This document shows positions 1 to 7,583 of a stretch of 19,672 bases of DNA, piece after piece. Positions within the stretch are counted from its first letter, which is position 1, and every line of letters starts with the position of its first letter. This DNA comes from CAZUCE01 sp964619265. GTDB lineage: Bacteria > Planctomycetota > UBA1135 > GCA-002686595. The translations under genes and the position numbers were made by a program. The DNA lies in the NCBI GenBank assembly GCA_964619265.1, contig CAZUCE010000057.1, positions 1-19,672 of the forward strand, read 5' to 3'. Below the pieces are notes generated by a model. That model had not been told where the DNA came from, made no database searches, and worked only from the letters and a program-made list of their open reading frames with translations.

Positions 1-10
1 CCCCCTCTGC

Positions 11-1399
11 ATGCCGATTCTTGCTGCCCTCGCCCTTCAGGTCGCGGAACAACCTCCCGCACGACCGGGCTATCAGTTGCTCCCCCAGTACGAGGATTGG
101 TCCGTCCTCGACAACTTTGAAGAGTCCGACCGCGACGATTGGGCGGACCCGCTCAAGCGCATCGCGCTCGATGCAGACGGCGATTGGCGCCTTTCCATCG
201 GCGGACGCGTGCGTTTTCGCGTCGAAGGTACGAACGGCTTTGGATTCGACGCGGCGGCCCCCGCCCGAACCGACGACATCTTCTATCTCGGGGTGGCCTT
301 CCTGCACTTCGACCTCAACTACCGCGCCGACACGCGGCTGTTCCTTCAGGGCAAGAGCGCCGACGTCTGGGATCGCGAGCTTCCTGGCGGCTCCCGGCCG
401 ATCGACGAAGACCCGTTGGACCTCCAGCAGGCCTTTCTCCAGCACCGCTTCGATGCGGGCGCGGACGGCTCGCTCACGATTCGCCTTGGTCGCCAGATGC
501 TGGCCTACGGCCACCAACGCCTGATCAGTCCGTTGCCCTGGGCCAACGTCTACCGGACCTGGGACGGCGCCCTAGCCAGCTGGAAAACCGACGAGTGGCG
601 CACCGACTTGTTTGCCACCCAGTTCGTACCCATCGACCAAAACAACTTCAACGACACCGGCGACGACGAGCTGATCGGAGCCTACGCCACGCGCATGCGC
701 GACCTCGGATCGAGAGACGAGGAGATCGACCTCTACGTACTCAGCCACCAGCGCGACGAGGCGGCCTTCAACGGAACCACCGGATCGGATCGGCGCCTCA
801 CCGTTGGGTTTCGCCACAACCGCCCAGCCACCCCGGAGACCCTCGACCACGACTTCGAGTTCGCCTATCAATTCGGCGAGCTGAGCACCGGCGACGTGTC
901 CGCTTGGACCCTTGGAACCGAGCTGGGTTACCAGCTCGAAAGCGGGCCGATCACGCGCCTGCGCGGCGGGGTCGAAATCGGATCGGGCGACAGAAACCCG
1001 GGCGGAAACGTCCAGACCTTCGATCCGCCGTACACCCTGGGTCACGCTTACTTTGGCATCGTCGATGCGATCGGCCGCCAAAACTCAATCGACTTGTTCT
1101 TCGGGCCGCAGTTTGAGCTGGGTCGCGGCAACAAGGCGTTCATTACGGTGCACCAGTTCTGGAAAACCGAAATCGAAGACGCCATCTACAACGTGGCCGG
1201 CGTCGCCTACCCGGGCACGGCCGGAAACACGAGTCGCAACGTAGGCCAAGAGATCGACCTCGTCGTCCGCCGCAAGGTCAATCGCCATTGGAACCTCGAA
1301 TGCGGCTACGGGCATTTTTTCACCGCGAGCGCGTTCGAAGACGCTGGCTTCGACATGGATCAGGACTTCATCTACGCGATGGCCACGCTTTCGTTCTAA
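11..1399 (+). CDS. Alginate-export-family outer-membrane beta-barrel porin, probably 5'-partial
   Basis: This is a 462-residue protein that I assign to the alginate_exp (AlgE-like) barrel family. In that family, strand-rich porins of about 400-500 residues pass anionic polysaccharides or small solutes across the outer membrane. The sequence shows many alternating amphipathic strands, an internal segment typical of the family (residues about 155-190, GRQMLAYGHQRL followed by a Trp/Asp-rich stretch), and a terminal strand ending in Phe, as expected for BAM-dependent insertion. The ATG at 11 gives only a short hydrophobic leader with no basic residue. The frame stays open to the window edge, so the real start and the rest of the signal peptide may lie outside. 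No alginate synthesis genes are nearby, so the substrate is unknown. The gene converges on the VOC gene with 36 bases between the stop codons. Confidence 0.82.
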   Translation: MPILAALALQVAEQPPARPGYQLLPQYEDWSVLDNFEESDRDDWADPLKRIALDADGDWRLSIGGRVRFRVEGTNGFGFDAAAPARTDDIFYLGVAFLHFDLNYRADTRLFLQGKSADVWDRELPGGSRPIDEDPLDLQQAFLQHRFDAGADGSLTIRLGRQMLAYGHQRLISPLPWANVYRTWDGALASWKTDEWRTDLFATQFVPIDQNNFNDTGDDELIGAYATRMRDLGSRDEEIDLYVLSHQRDEAAFNGTTGSDRRLTVGFRHNRPATPETLDHDFEFAYQFGELSTGDVSAWTLGTELGYQLESGPITRLRGGVEIGSGDRNPGGNVQTFDPPYTLGHAYFGIVDAIGRQNSIDLFFGPQFELGRGNKAFITVHQFWKTEIEDAIYNVAGVAYPGTAGNTSRNVGQEIDLVVRRKVNRHWNLECGYGHFFTASAFEDAGFDMDQDFIYAMATLSF

Positions 1400-1433
1400 C
1401 GAGACGCGGCGAACTCTCTGCGGCGGCGCTGGT

Positions 1434-1450
1434 GATCAGCGGTGCTGATC
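1434..1450. terminator. Hairpin between convergent genes, possible terminator
   Basis: There is a perfect 7-bp inverted repeat, GATCAGC-GGT-GCTGATC. It sits at the meeting point of two converging genes and overlaps the stop codon of the VOC gene. No T-run follows on either strand, so it is not a textbook intrinsic terminator. The position is the main argument for a terminator role. Confidence 0.3.
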
Positions 1451-1918
1451 GACCAAGATTTGATTTCCGTCCGGATCGACCAGAACGAAGCTCGCCGGAC
1501 CTTCTTCGCCGGCGACTTCCTCGTCGATCGGCAACACCGGATCGATGCCGAGCTGGATCAACTTGGCCTGAATTTCCCGAATGTCGGTAAACGACTCGAG
1601 TTCCTTGGCGTCGGCATTCCAGCCGGGGTTGAAGGTCAAGATGTTCTCTTCGAACATCCCCTGGAACAGCCCGATGACCGTCGAGCCACTCTTCAGGATG
1701 ATCCAGTCCTGGCCCTCGTATTCCCCCTGAGCGCGGAAGCCGAGCTGCTCGTAGAAGCGCTTGGAGGCAGCTAGGTCCTCCACCGCGAGGCTGACGGAGA
1801 ACGCGCCGAGCGATAGCGGTTTGGGCTCCTCCGGCTTTGAGGGGGCATCGGGCGATCCGGCCTGCCAGGACAGGCAGGCCAACAGGGCGGCGAGGCTGAG
1901 GTGCTTCATGTCCACCAT
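1436..1918 (-). CDS. VOC (glyoxalase/bleomycin-resistance fold) family lipoprotein
   Basis: This is a 160-residue protein. Residues about 38-160 form one vicinal-oxygen-chelate module: FSVSLAVEDLAASKRFYEQL at its start, an LFQG segment in the middle, and a closing DPDGNQILVDQ strand. These are family signatures. In front of it is an export leader (MKHLSLAALLAC, lipobox LLAC), so the protein should be lipid-anchored in the periplasm, whereas most VOC proteins of this type are cytosolic. The first-strand metal-binding His of glyoxalase I is not seen, so metal-dependent glyoxalase activity is doubtful and the substrate is unknown. Two starts are possible, ATG at 1918 or ATG at 1909. The second puts the Lys next to the initiator and fits the signal peptide better. 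The gene lies 70 bases downstream of ppc on the same strand and could be co-transcribed with it. Confidence 0.85.
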   Translation of the reverse strand: MVDMKHLSLAALLACLSWQAGSPDAPSKPEEPKPLSLGAFSVSLAVEDLAASKRFYEQLGFRAQGEYEGQDWIILKSGSTVIGLFQGMFEENILTFNPGWNADAKELESFTDIREIQAKLIQLGIDPVLPIDEEVAGEEGPASFVLVDPDGNQILVDQHR

Positions 1919-1988
1919 GGTCCGAAGGCCGCGCGGGTCGCGCTTGCCTGATCTTGCGAATCCAGTGAAAACTCGCGCCCAGCAAGGC

Positions 1989-4757
1989 TCAGCCGGTGTT
2001 CATCAAGCCTCGGGCAATGCCATGGACGGTGCTGAACAGCGCTCGCTCCAGCTCCGGATCGTCGCGATCCGCGGCTCGCCAGCGAGCCAGGAGGTCGATC
2101 TGCAAGGTGCTCATCGGATCGATGTAGGGATTGCGCAGCTCGATGGCGCGAGCCAGACGCGGATCACCCTGCAGCAACTGGTCGATTTCGGACACCTCGC
2201 ACACGAGCGCTGCGGTTCGCTCGAACGACTCGCGGAAGTGTGGGAACAGCTCGTGGGCCAACTCGCCCGCCAGTTCTGAGTAGCGCTCGGCGACGCCCAG
2301 ATCGGCCTTGGCGAGCACCATCTCCAAATCGCGGAGAAGCCCAGCAAAGGTCGGCGAGGAACCGCGCAGCCTTCGCAGCTCGGCGATGCCGTGGGTGTTC
2401 CGCGCCGCCTCGAGGGCGGTTCCCGATCCATACCAACCGGGAAGGACCAGCCGCGACTGGGTCCAGGAGAACACCCACGGAATCGCGCGCAGGTCCGTGA
2501 CGCCACGCTGCTCGCGCCGGCGGGAGGGTCGCGACCCCAGAGCCATGCGCTCGATCGCGTCGATGGGCGTAGCCAGCCGGAAGTAATCGAAGAAGGCCGG
2601 GGTGTGCTGAACGAGCTGTTCGTAGGCCGACCTGGAGTTCGCCGCCAACTCGCCAAGCAGGGGCTCTTCACCATCGTCGTGCCCTTGGCCAAGGGCGTCC
2701 AAAGCCGTTCGCTCCAAGGTCGCGCCCACCAACAGCTCGAGGGTGCGTAGCGCAATCCCGCGGGATCCGTACTTCGCACGAATGATCTCGCCCTGCTCGG
2801 TGACCCGCAGCCGGCCACCGAGGGTTCCGCTTGCAGCTCCCAGAACCGCATCCCGGGGTTTGCCGCCACCACGGCTCGTCGATCCGCCGCGGCCGTGGAA
2901 GAACGCGAGCTCGACGCCGAATTCCCGGGCGATCGCCAGCAGACGGCTCTGGGCGCGCTGCAAGGCAACCCGCGAAGGGACGATGCCCGCCGTCTTGTTG
3001 CTATCGGAGTAGCCAAGCATGATCCACTGCAGATCGCCGCGGGACCGCAAGTGCTCCCGGTAGCTCGGCTCTTCGAAGAGCGAGCGGACGGTGCCTGGGG
3101 ATGTCGCTAGATCGTCGGCCGTCTCGAACAGCGGCGCTACATCGAGCGGGACGCCGTCCGGTCCGGCTAGGCCTGCGCGCTGGGCCAGGTAGATCACCGC
3201 GAGGGCATCGTCGGGCCCCTGCGCCATGCTGATCACGAACAACCCAACGGCCCGCGAACCGTGGCGTGCGCGCACTTCCCCGATGGCCCGCATCACCTCG
3301 AGCGAGCGCTCGGTTTCTGCTGAGAACGTCGCGGTGGGACTCGCGTTCCTGGAGTCCTTGAGCGCGCCTAGCAAGACGCTGGTGCGGGCTTCCCGGTCAA
3401 GACTGGGGTAGTCCCCCCGGCCGATCAGTTCCGCGATGGCCTCCCGGTGGAGCAGAGCATCCTGCCTGACGTCGAGGGTCGCGAGATGGAATCCGAACGC
3501 GCGGAGGCGCAGCCGCAGGTCCCGGACTTCAGGAACTCCCGCGTGCCGGCCGCGGTTTTCGAGCAGGGAAGCTTCGACCAGGGAGAGGTCCCGGTCGAGG
3601 TCCTCGGGCTCAGCGAAGGGCGCGCAGCCGGCCGGGGCATCCTCGCCGCCCAGGGTGGCGCGCAGCTTGTCCGAGAGCAGCCACAGAAAGCGCCGGTAGG
3701 GCATGTCCGCGTAGCGCGCAGGCGTTTCGGCGACGGACTTCGGTTGAGCAGCCTCCAGCTCCGCGAGGCGGGCTTCGAACTCGCCGGAGAAACCCACGCG
3801 CGACGTCGATTGGCTCAGCGTCCGGAACAGGTTGCGCAGCTCGACGATCCAGCCGCCGATCGCCAGCTCCGCATGCCGCGCGAGGGTCGCGCGAATGGTC
3901 GATGCATCCACCGCGGGATTTCCGTCCATGTCGCCGCCCACCCACGAAGCGAAGCGCACCGGAAGCTCCTGGGCTAGCTCGCGCGCCTGGTCGCCAAACA
4001 CCGCGGCCAGTTCGCTCTCGAAAGTCTTCGCGAGGTCCGGCAGCGCGGGCCAGACAATTTCGCTCAGGTAGAACAAAGTCTGCTCGCGTTCATCCGCCAC
4101 CGTCGGACGCAGGGCAAGGTGCTCATCGGTCTGCCACGCGGCGTGCAGCTCATCGCGAACGCGATCCAAGGCGCGCACGTGCTCGCGGCCAGGCGCCTCC
4201 ACATCCTCGCGCCGCGCCAGCAGGGCTTCAGCCATGCCGAGCTCTTTCATAAGGAACGTCCGGCGCAGAGCCTCCGTGGGGTGCGCGGTCAGCACCGGCT
4301 CCACCGAAAGCCGCGGCCACAATTCGCGCAGTTCAGCGAGACCAAGTCCAGCTGCCTTCAAGCGCTCGAGCACTTCCCGGAGCGAACCGCGCCGGGCCTC
4401 CCCCCGCGAGGCCTGCTCGCCCAAGCGACGCTGCCGATGTACCCGTTCCGCCAGGTTGACGACCCCGAACCACGAGGAGAACGCGCGCGCTACTTCCAAG
4501 GCAACCGCGGACTCAAGACCCTCCAAGCCCTCGCGCAGCTGGCGTACACCTTGCGCTTCCCCGCGGCGACCGGCTAGCGCTGCGCGTCGCGCAGCCTCGA
4601 CGGTCTCGAACAGCTGAGGTTCGCCCAGCTCCCGCAAAGAACGTCCGAGGAGTGTTCCAAGCCGTCGCACGTCCTGACGCAGCGGACGGTCCCATGCGTC
4701 CCGGTCCGGTAGATCTTGCGTGCGCTCGCTGCGAGTCTGCTTCTGCTGATTCGACAT
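1989..4757 (-). CDS. ppc: Phosphoenolpyruvate carboxylase
   Basis: The enzyme adds bicarbonate to PEP to make oxaloacetate and phosphate, refilling the TCA cycle in the cytosol. The 922-residue length is right for a bacterial PEPC. All hallmark motifs are visible in order: TAHPTE with catalytic His159, GGDMDGNP near residue 275, the YSDSNK signature with Lys588, the FHGRGGS loop with His621 and Arg623, the KPRDA segment near 634, RNPYIDP near 875, and the C-terminal MNTG whose Asn belongs to the aspartate effector site in the E. coli enzyme. The protein ends exactly at that conserved tail, so it is intact. The ATG at 4757 has no Shine-Dalgarno sequence. The reading of the family is very secure. 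Allosteric control by aspartate or acetyl-CoA is inferred from relatives only. Confidence 0.98.
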   Translation of the reverse strand: MSNQQKQTRSERTQDLPDRDAWDRPLRQDVRRLGTLLGRSLRELGEPQLFETVEAARRAALAGRRGEAQGVRQLREGLEGLESAVALEVARAFSSWFGVVNLAERVHRQRRLGEQASRGEARRGSLREVLERLKAAGLGLAELRELWPRLSVEPVLTAHPTEALRRTFLMKELGMAEALLARREDVEAPGREHVRALDRVRDELHAAWQTDEHLALRPTVADEREQTLFYLSEIVWPALPDLAKTFESELAAVFGDQARELAQELPVRFASWVGGDMDGNPAVDASTIRATLARHAELAIGGWIVELRNLFRTLSQSTSRVGFSGEFEARLAELEAAQPKSVAETPARYADMPYRRFLWLLSDKLRATLGGEDAPAGCAPFAEPEDLDRDLSLVEASLLENRGRHAGVPEVRDLRLRLRAFGFHLATLDVRQDALLHREAIAELIGRGDYPSLDREARTSVLLGALKDSRNASPTATFSAETERSLEVMRAIGEVRARHGSRAVGLFVISMAQGPDDALAVIYLAQRAGLAGPDGVPLDVAPLFETADDLATSPGTVRSLFEEPSYREHLRSRGDLQWIMLGYSDSNKTAGIVPSRVALQRAQSRLLAIAREFGVELAFFHGRGGSTSRGGGKPRDAVLGAASGTLGGRLRVTEQGEIIRAKYGSRGIALRTLELLVGATLERTALDALGQGHDDGEEPLLGELAANSRSAYEQLVQHTPAFFDYFRLATPIDAIERMALGSRPSRRREQRGVTDLRAIPWVFSWTQSRLVLPGWYGSGTALEAARNTHGIAELRRLRGSSPTFAGLLRDLEMVLAKADLGVAERYSELAGELAHELFPHFRESFERTAALVCEVSEIDQLLQGDPRLARAIELRNPYIDPMSTLQIDLLARWRAADRDDPELERALFSTVHGIARGLMNTG

Positions 4758-4824
4758 ACGGCCAACGCTAGCAAGACGCTCTGGACGCCGGGCCTATCCA
4801 GCGCTTTGGCTTCCCGGTTCGTAC

Positions 4825-4844
4825 CGGGCGGGTCTACCCGCCCG
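4825..4844. terminator. Strong GC hairpin between ppk1 and ppc
   Basis: A perfect inverted repeat has 8-bp arms, CGGGCGGG-TCTA-CCCGCCCG, or 9-bp arms if the T and A flanking the loop also pair. It lies about 90 bases downstream of the ppk1 stop and 80 bases upstream of the ppc start, both on the minus strand. The stem could end ppk1 transcripts or act in the ppc leader. There is no T-run after it, so factor-independent termination is uncertain. Confidence 0.4.
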
Positions 4845-4935
4845 CTCCGCTCGAATCGTCTCCGCGCCTCCCGGGGCTCACCCCCCCAAGCCGGCCCTGG
4901 CAACAGCCCCCGAGCCCTTGTTGAGGGGCCCGTTG

Positions 4936-7233
4936 CTAGGGGCGTTCGGGCCCGGCCATCCCGCGCCGGCGCAGTCGCTTGGCGGCAGCTGCTCGAGTTT
5001 CGAAGTACTGCACAAGGCGTTCCTGGCTCCCACGCAGCTCGGAAGGATGCTTGGCCTCGGGGTCGGGTGTGCGCTGAACGTAGCTGCCATCCGGTTGCAT
5101 CTCCCACGCGTTGCGGCGATCCCCCCACTGGATGTCGAGGAAGTCACGCAGGATCTCGCGCGACCCGAGGTCTTCCACCGGCACCAGCGTCTCCACCCGG
5201 CTCTCCAGGTTGCGCTTCATGCAATCCGCCGAGCCCAGGTAGAACTCGTCGTCGCCGCCGGCTCCAAATTGGAACAGGCGGGCGTGCTCGAGAAAGCGCC
5301 CAACAATACTGATTACGCGAATGTTGTCCGAAAGGCCTGGGATTCCGGGCAGCAGGCAGCAGGTGTCGCGCAGGATCAACTCCACACGCACACCGTCCTG
5401 GGAGGCTTGATAAAGCGTTCGAATCAGGTCGACGTCCTGAAGGGCGTTTGACTTGATCCGCACGAAACCCGGCTCGCCTGCACGGGCGAACTCGGCTTCG
5501 CGGCGAATCTTCTCGAGCAGCGCCGGCTTGAGTCGCTTCGGCGCAGGCAGGAGTTTCTTGTAGGTCCGCCGCGGCGTGTAACCGGTGGTCAAGTAGTTGA
5601 ACAGCTCGGTTAGGTCGGCGCCGACCGTCTCGTCGCAAGTGAACAAACTGAAGTCGCTGTAGAATCGCGCTGTTCCCGCGTGATAGTTGCCGGTCCCCAG
5701 GTGGGCGTAGCGCCGGATGCGGTCGGGGTCCTGGCGGATGATCAAAAGCGTCTTGCAGTGGGTCTTCAGCCCGAGCACGCCGTAGGTGACGTGGATGCCA
5801 GCCTCTTCCATCGAGTTGGCCCAGCGTATATTCGCCGCTTCGTCGAAGCGGGCCTTCAACTCGACCAACACGGCCACCTGCTTGCCATCGCGAGCCGCAT
5901 CGATCAGATAGTCGACGACACGCGAACTTGAAGACGTGCGATACAGCGTCATCTTGATCGCTCGAACGCGCGGATCGCGGCGGGCCTCTTGCAAGAGACG
6001 CTCGACCGACCCGGTGAACGACTCATAGGGATGGCTCACCAGAATCGGTCCCTGCCGCAGAATCGCATCAAACAAGTTCGTCGCGCGGACGAAGTCGGGT
6101 GCCTCGACCGGGTGGTGCGGCGGAAAACGCAGGTCCGGGCGCCGGAGGCTCAGCAGCTCGCGTAGCTCCGAAAGACCCAGCAAGTCTTCACTCACGAACA
6201 CGTCTTCGGGAGAGAGATCTAGTTCCGAGGTGAGTAGATCGCGCAGTTCCTTCGAAATGCCGCTCATCACTTCCAGCCGCACGACGGGTGCAAACTTCCG
6301 GTCGCGCAGCTCGCTTTCGATCAGCTCGAGCAAATCGTCGGCCTGTTCTTCGTCGCGCTCGGTGTTCGCGTTCCGCGTCACGCGGAAAAACACCACATCC
6401 ACCGCCTCCATTCCTGGAAACAGAAGATCCAAGTTCGCGGCAATGACATACTCCACCGGAAGGAAGCCCTCCCGCTCCGGCAGTTCTAGGAACCGCGTCA
6501 ACCCAGTGCCCACGGGGACCTTCACGCGCGCTGTGTGAAGCTCGTCGTCCCCGGGGTAACGCAACGTAACCAGCAGATTGAGCGAGAGATTCGAGATGAA
6601 CGGGAACGGGTGCGCCGAGTCGGTGGCCTGGGGCGTGAGCAGCGGGAACACGCTGGTCAAGAAGTGCTCGCGAATCCACTCGCGTTCGGACTCGCTGATC
6701 TCGATCGGAGGCCCGACCTCAATGGACTGCTCGCGCAACTCACGATCGAGCACCAAATACGTCTTAGCGGCGCGCTCTTCCAAGTGGCGCACCCGCGTGT
6801 AGCAGTCGTCGAGCTGTTCCTTCGGTGTCCGTCCGTCCAGAGTCAAACTGTCGACGCCCGCGGCGAGCTGCTGCTTCAGCCCGCCCACGCGCTTCATGAA
6901 AAACTCGTCCAAGTTCGAATGGACGACCGACAGGTAGAAAACGCGCTCCAGCAGCGGGTTTCGCTCATCGTCAGCTTCCCGCAGAACCCGGTAATTGAAG
7001 TTGAGCCAGGTGAGCTCACGGTTGAGCATCACCTCCGGTGAAGACAGGTCAAAGGTCCCCCGGTTCCACAGCTCCTCAAACGTCACCCGCAGCTCGGCCG
7101 GCGGAGTTCGAACTTCGTGCGGATCCGCCGGATCCGGTTCGGAGCCGGCGCTGAAGCGCGTCTCCGCCCGTGTCTCCCACCATTCGCGGGCTTCCGGCTC
7201 CGAGGCCGTTCCATTTCTTCGCTTCTCTTCCAT
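4936..7233 (-). CDS. ppk1: Polyphosphate kinase 1
   Basis: Ppk1 reversibly transfers the gamma-phosphate of ATP to inorganic polyphosphate and usually works at the inner face of the membrane. From the ATG at 7233 the protein is 765 residues, slightly longer than the usual 690-720 because of a charged N-terminal extension of about 65 residues. The family order is clear: an N-domain opening with NRELTWLNFN, SNLDEFFMKR, HPYESF near 402, TLYRTSSSS, ELKARFDEAANIRWA, then LKTHCK carrying the autophosphorylated His (residue 492), HLGTGNYH and the RFYSDFSLFT segment. The second catalytic domain has RIKSNALQD, the CCLLPG segment and FLEHAR with His650. The frame extends to a TTG at 7290, but no ribosome site supports that start, so I prefer the ATG. 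It is transcribed toward ppc with a hairpin between them. No exopolyphosphatase gene (ppx) is in the window. Confidence 0.96.
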   Translation of the reverse strand: MEEKRRNGTASEPEAREWWETRAETRFSAGSEPDPADPHEVRTPPAELRVTFEELWNRGTFDLSSPEVMLNRELTWLNFNYRVLREADDERNPLLERVFYLSVVHSNLDEFFMKRVGGLKQQLAAGVDSLTLDGRTPKEQLDDCYTRVRHLEERAAKTYLVLDRELREQSIEVGPPIEISESEREWIREHFLTSVFPLLTPQATDSAHPFPFISNLSLNLLVTLRYPGDDELHTARVKVPVGTGLTRFLELPEREGFLPVEYVIAANLDLLFPGMEAVDVVFFRVTRNANTERDEEQADDLLELIESELRDRKFAPVVRLEVMSGISKELRDLLTSELDLSPEDVFVSEDLLGLSELRELLSLRRPDLRFPPHHPVEAPDFVRATNLFDAILRQGPILVSHPYESFTGSVERLLQEARRDPRVRAIKMTLYRTSSSSRVVDYLIDAARDGKQVAVLVELKARFDEAANIRWANSMEEAGIHVTYGVLGLKTHCKTLLIIRQDPDRIRRYAHLGTGNYHAGTARFYSDFSLFTCDETVGADLTELFNYLTTGYTPRRTYKKLLPAPKRLKPALLEKIRREAEFARAGEPGFVRIKSNALQDVDLIRTLYQASQDGVRVELILRDTCCLLPGIPGLSDNIRVISIVGRFLEHARLFQFGAGGDDEFYLGSADCMKRNLESRVETLVPVEDLGSREILRDFLDIQWGDRRNAWEMQPDGSYVQRTPDPEAKHPSELRGSQERLVQYFETRAAAAKRLRRRGMAGPERP

Positions 7234-7583
7234 GCCTTCCCACGGCTCTCTTCGACCGGAGGGGCCGGATAGTCTAGTTCCGGCAGTCAAGGCCGTCGTC
7301 CACGCGGGACTGCCTCCGCCTGATCCCGCCGCCTCGCCAGCCCAGCCTGGCCCTTAAAAACCAGACTCTGCGATGCGCGCAGGCCGCCCGCTTCGCGCTC
7401 CTTCCGCACCTGGGTCTTTGCATATTCTTCACTTACCGGCCTAGAGGCGGCCAAGCGGACAGCAACAACGGGGCGGGCACGCCGCAAGCCATGGACCGGA
7501 TCGGACTCTTCCAACTCGAAGCCGTGCAGATGGCCAGATCGGCTACCGGCCAAGAGCGCCTGGCAGGCGCACCGCCACCGGAG
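7234..7583. other. Gene-free stretch upstream of ppk1
   Basis: About 350 bases lie between the ppk1 start and the stop of the next minus-strand gene. Short open frames are present, including a minus-strand one of 88 codons from 7553 to 7287, but their composition is not protein-like and they have no leader. It should hold the ppk1 promoter, yet I cannot point to a convincing -35/-10 pair. The one clear structure is the small hairpin at 7556-7570. Confidence 0.5.
7556..7570 (-). terminator. Small hairpin just after the 505-aa gene
   Basis: GCGCCT and AGGCGC form a perfect 6-bp stem around a 3-base loop. The stem starts 14 bases past the stop codon of the 505-residue membrane-protein gene. The following minus-strand bases are only weakly T-rich (TCTTGG). 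Position favours a terminator, but the strength of the signal is modest. Confidence 0.3.

Noticed and set aside
139..1116. Plus-strand frame of 325 codons in a second frame of the porin gene
   Set aside because: Its product is an Arg/Pro/Leu-rich translation typical of a shadow frame in GC-rich DNA, and the porin frame explains the region fully.
7234..7290. TTG start of ppk1 giving 19 more residues
   Set aside because: No ribosome site precedes the TTG and the extra residues are Gly/Arg/Pro-rich; the ATG at 7233 is simpler, though neither start is well marked.
7287..7553. Minus-strand frame of 88 codons between the 505-aa gene and ppk1
   Set aside because: The translation is rich in Arg, Ala and Val without a fold-like pattern or leader, and it overlaps the likely ppk1 promoter region.
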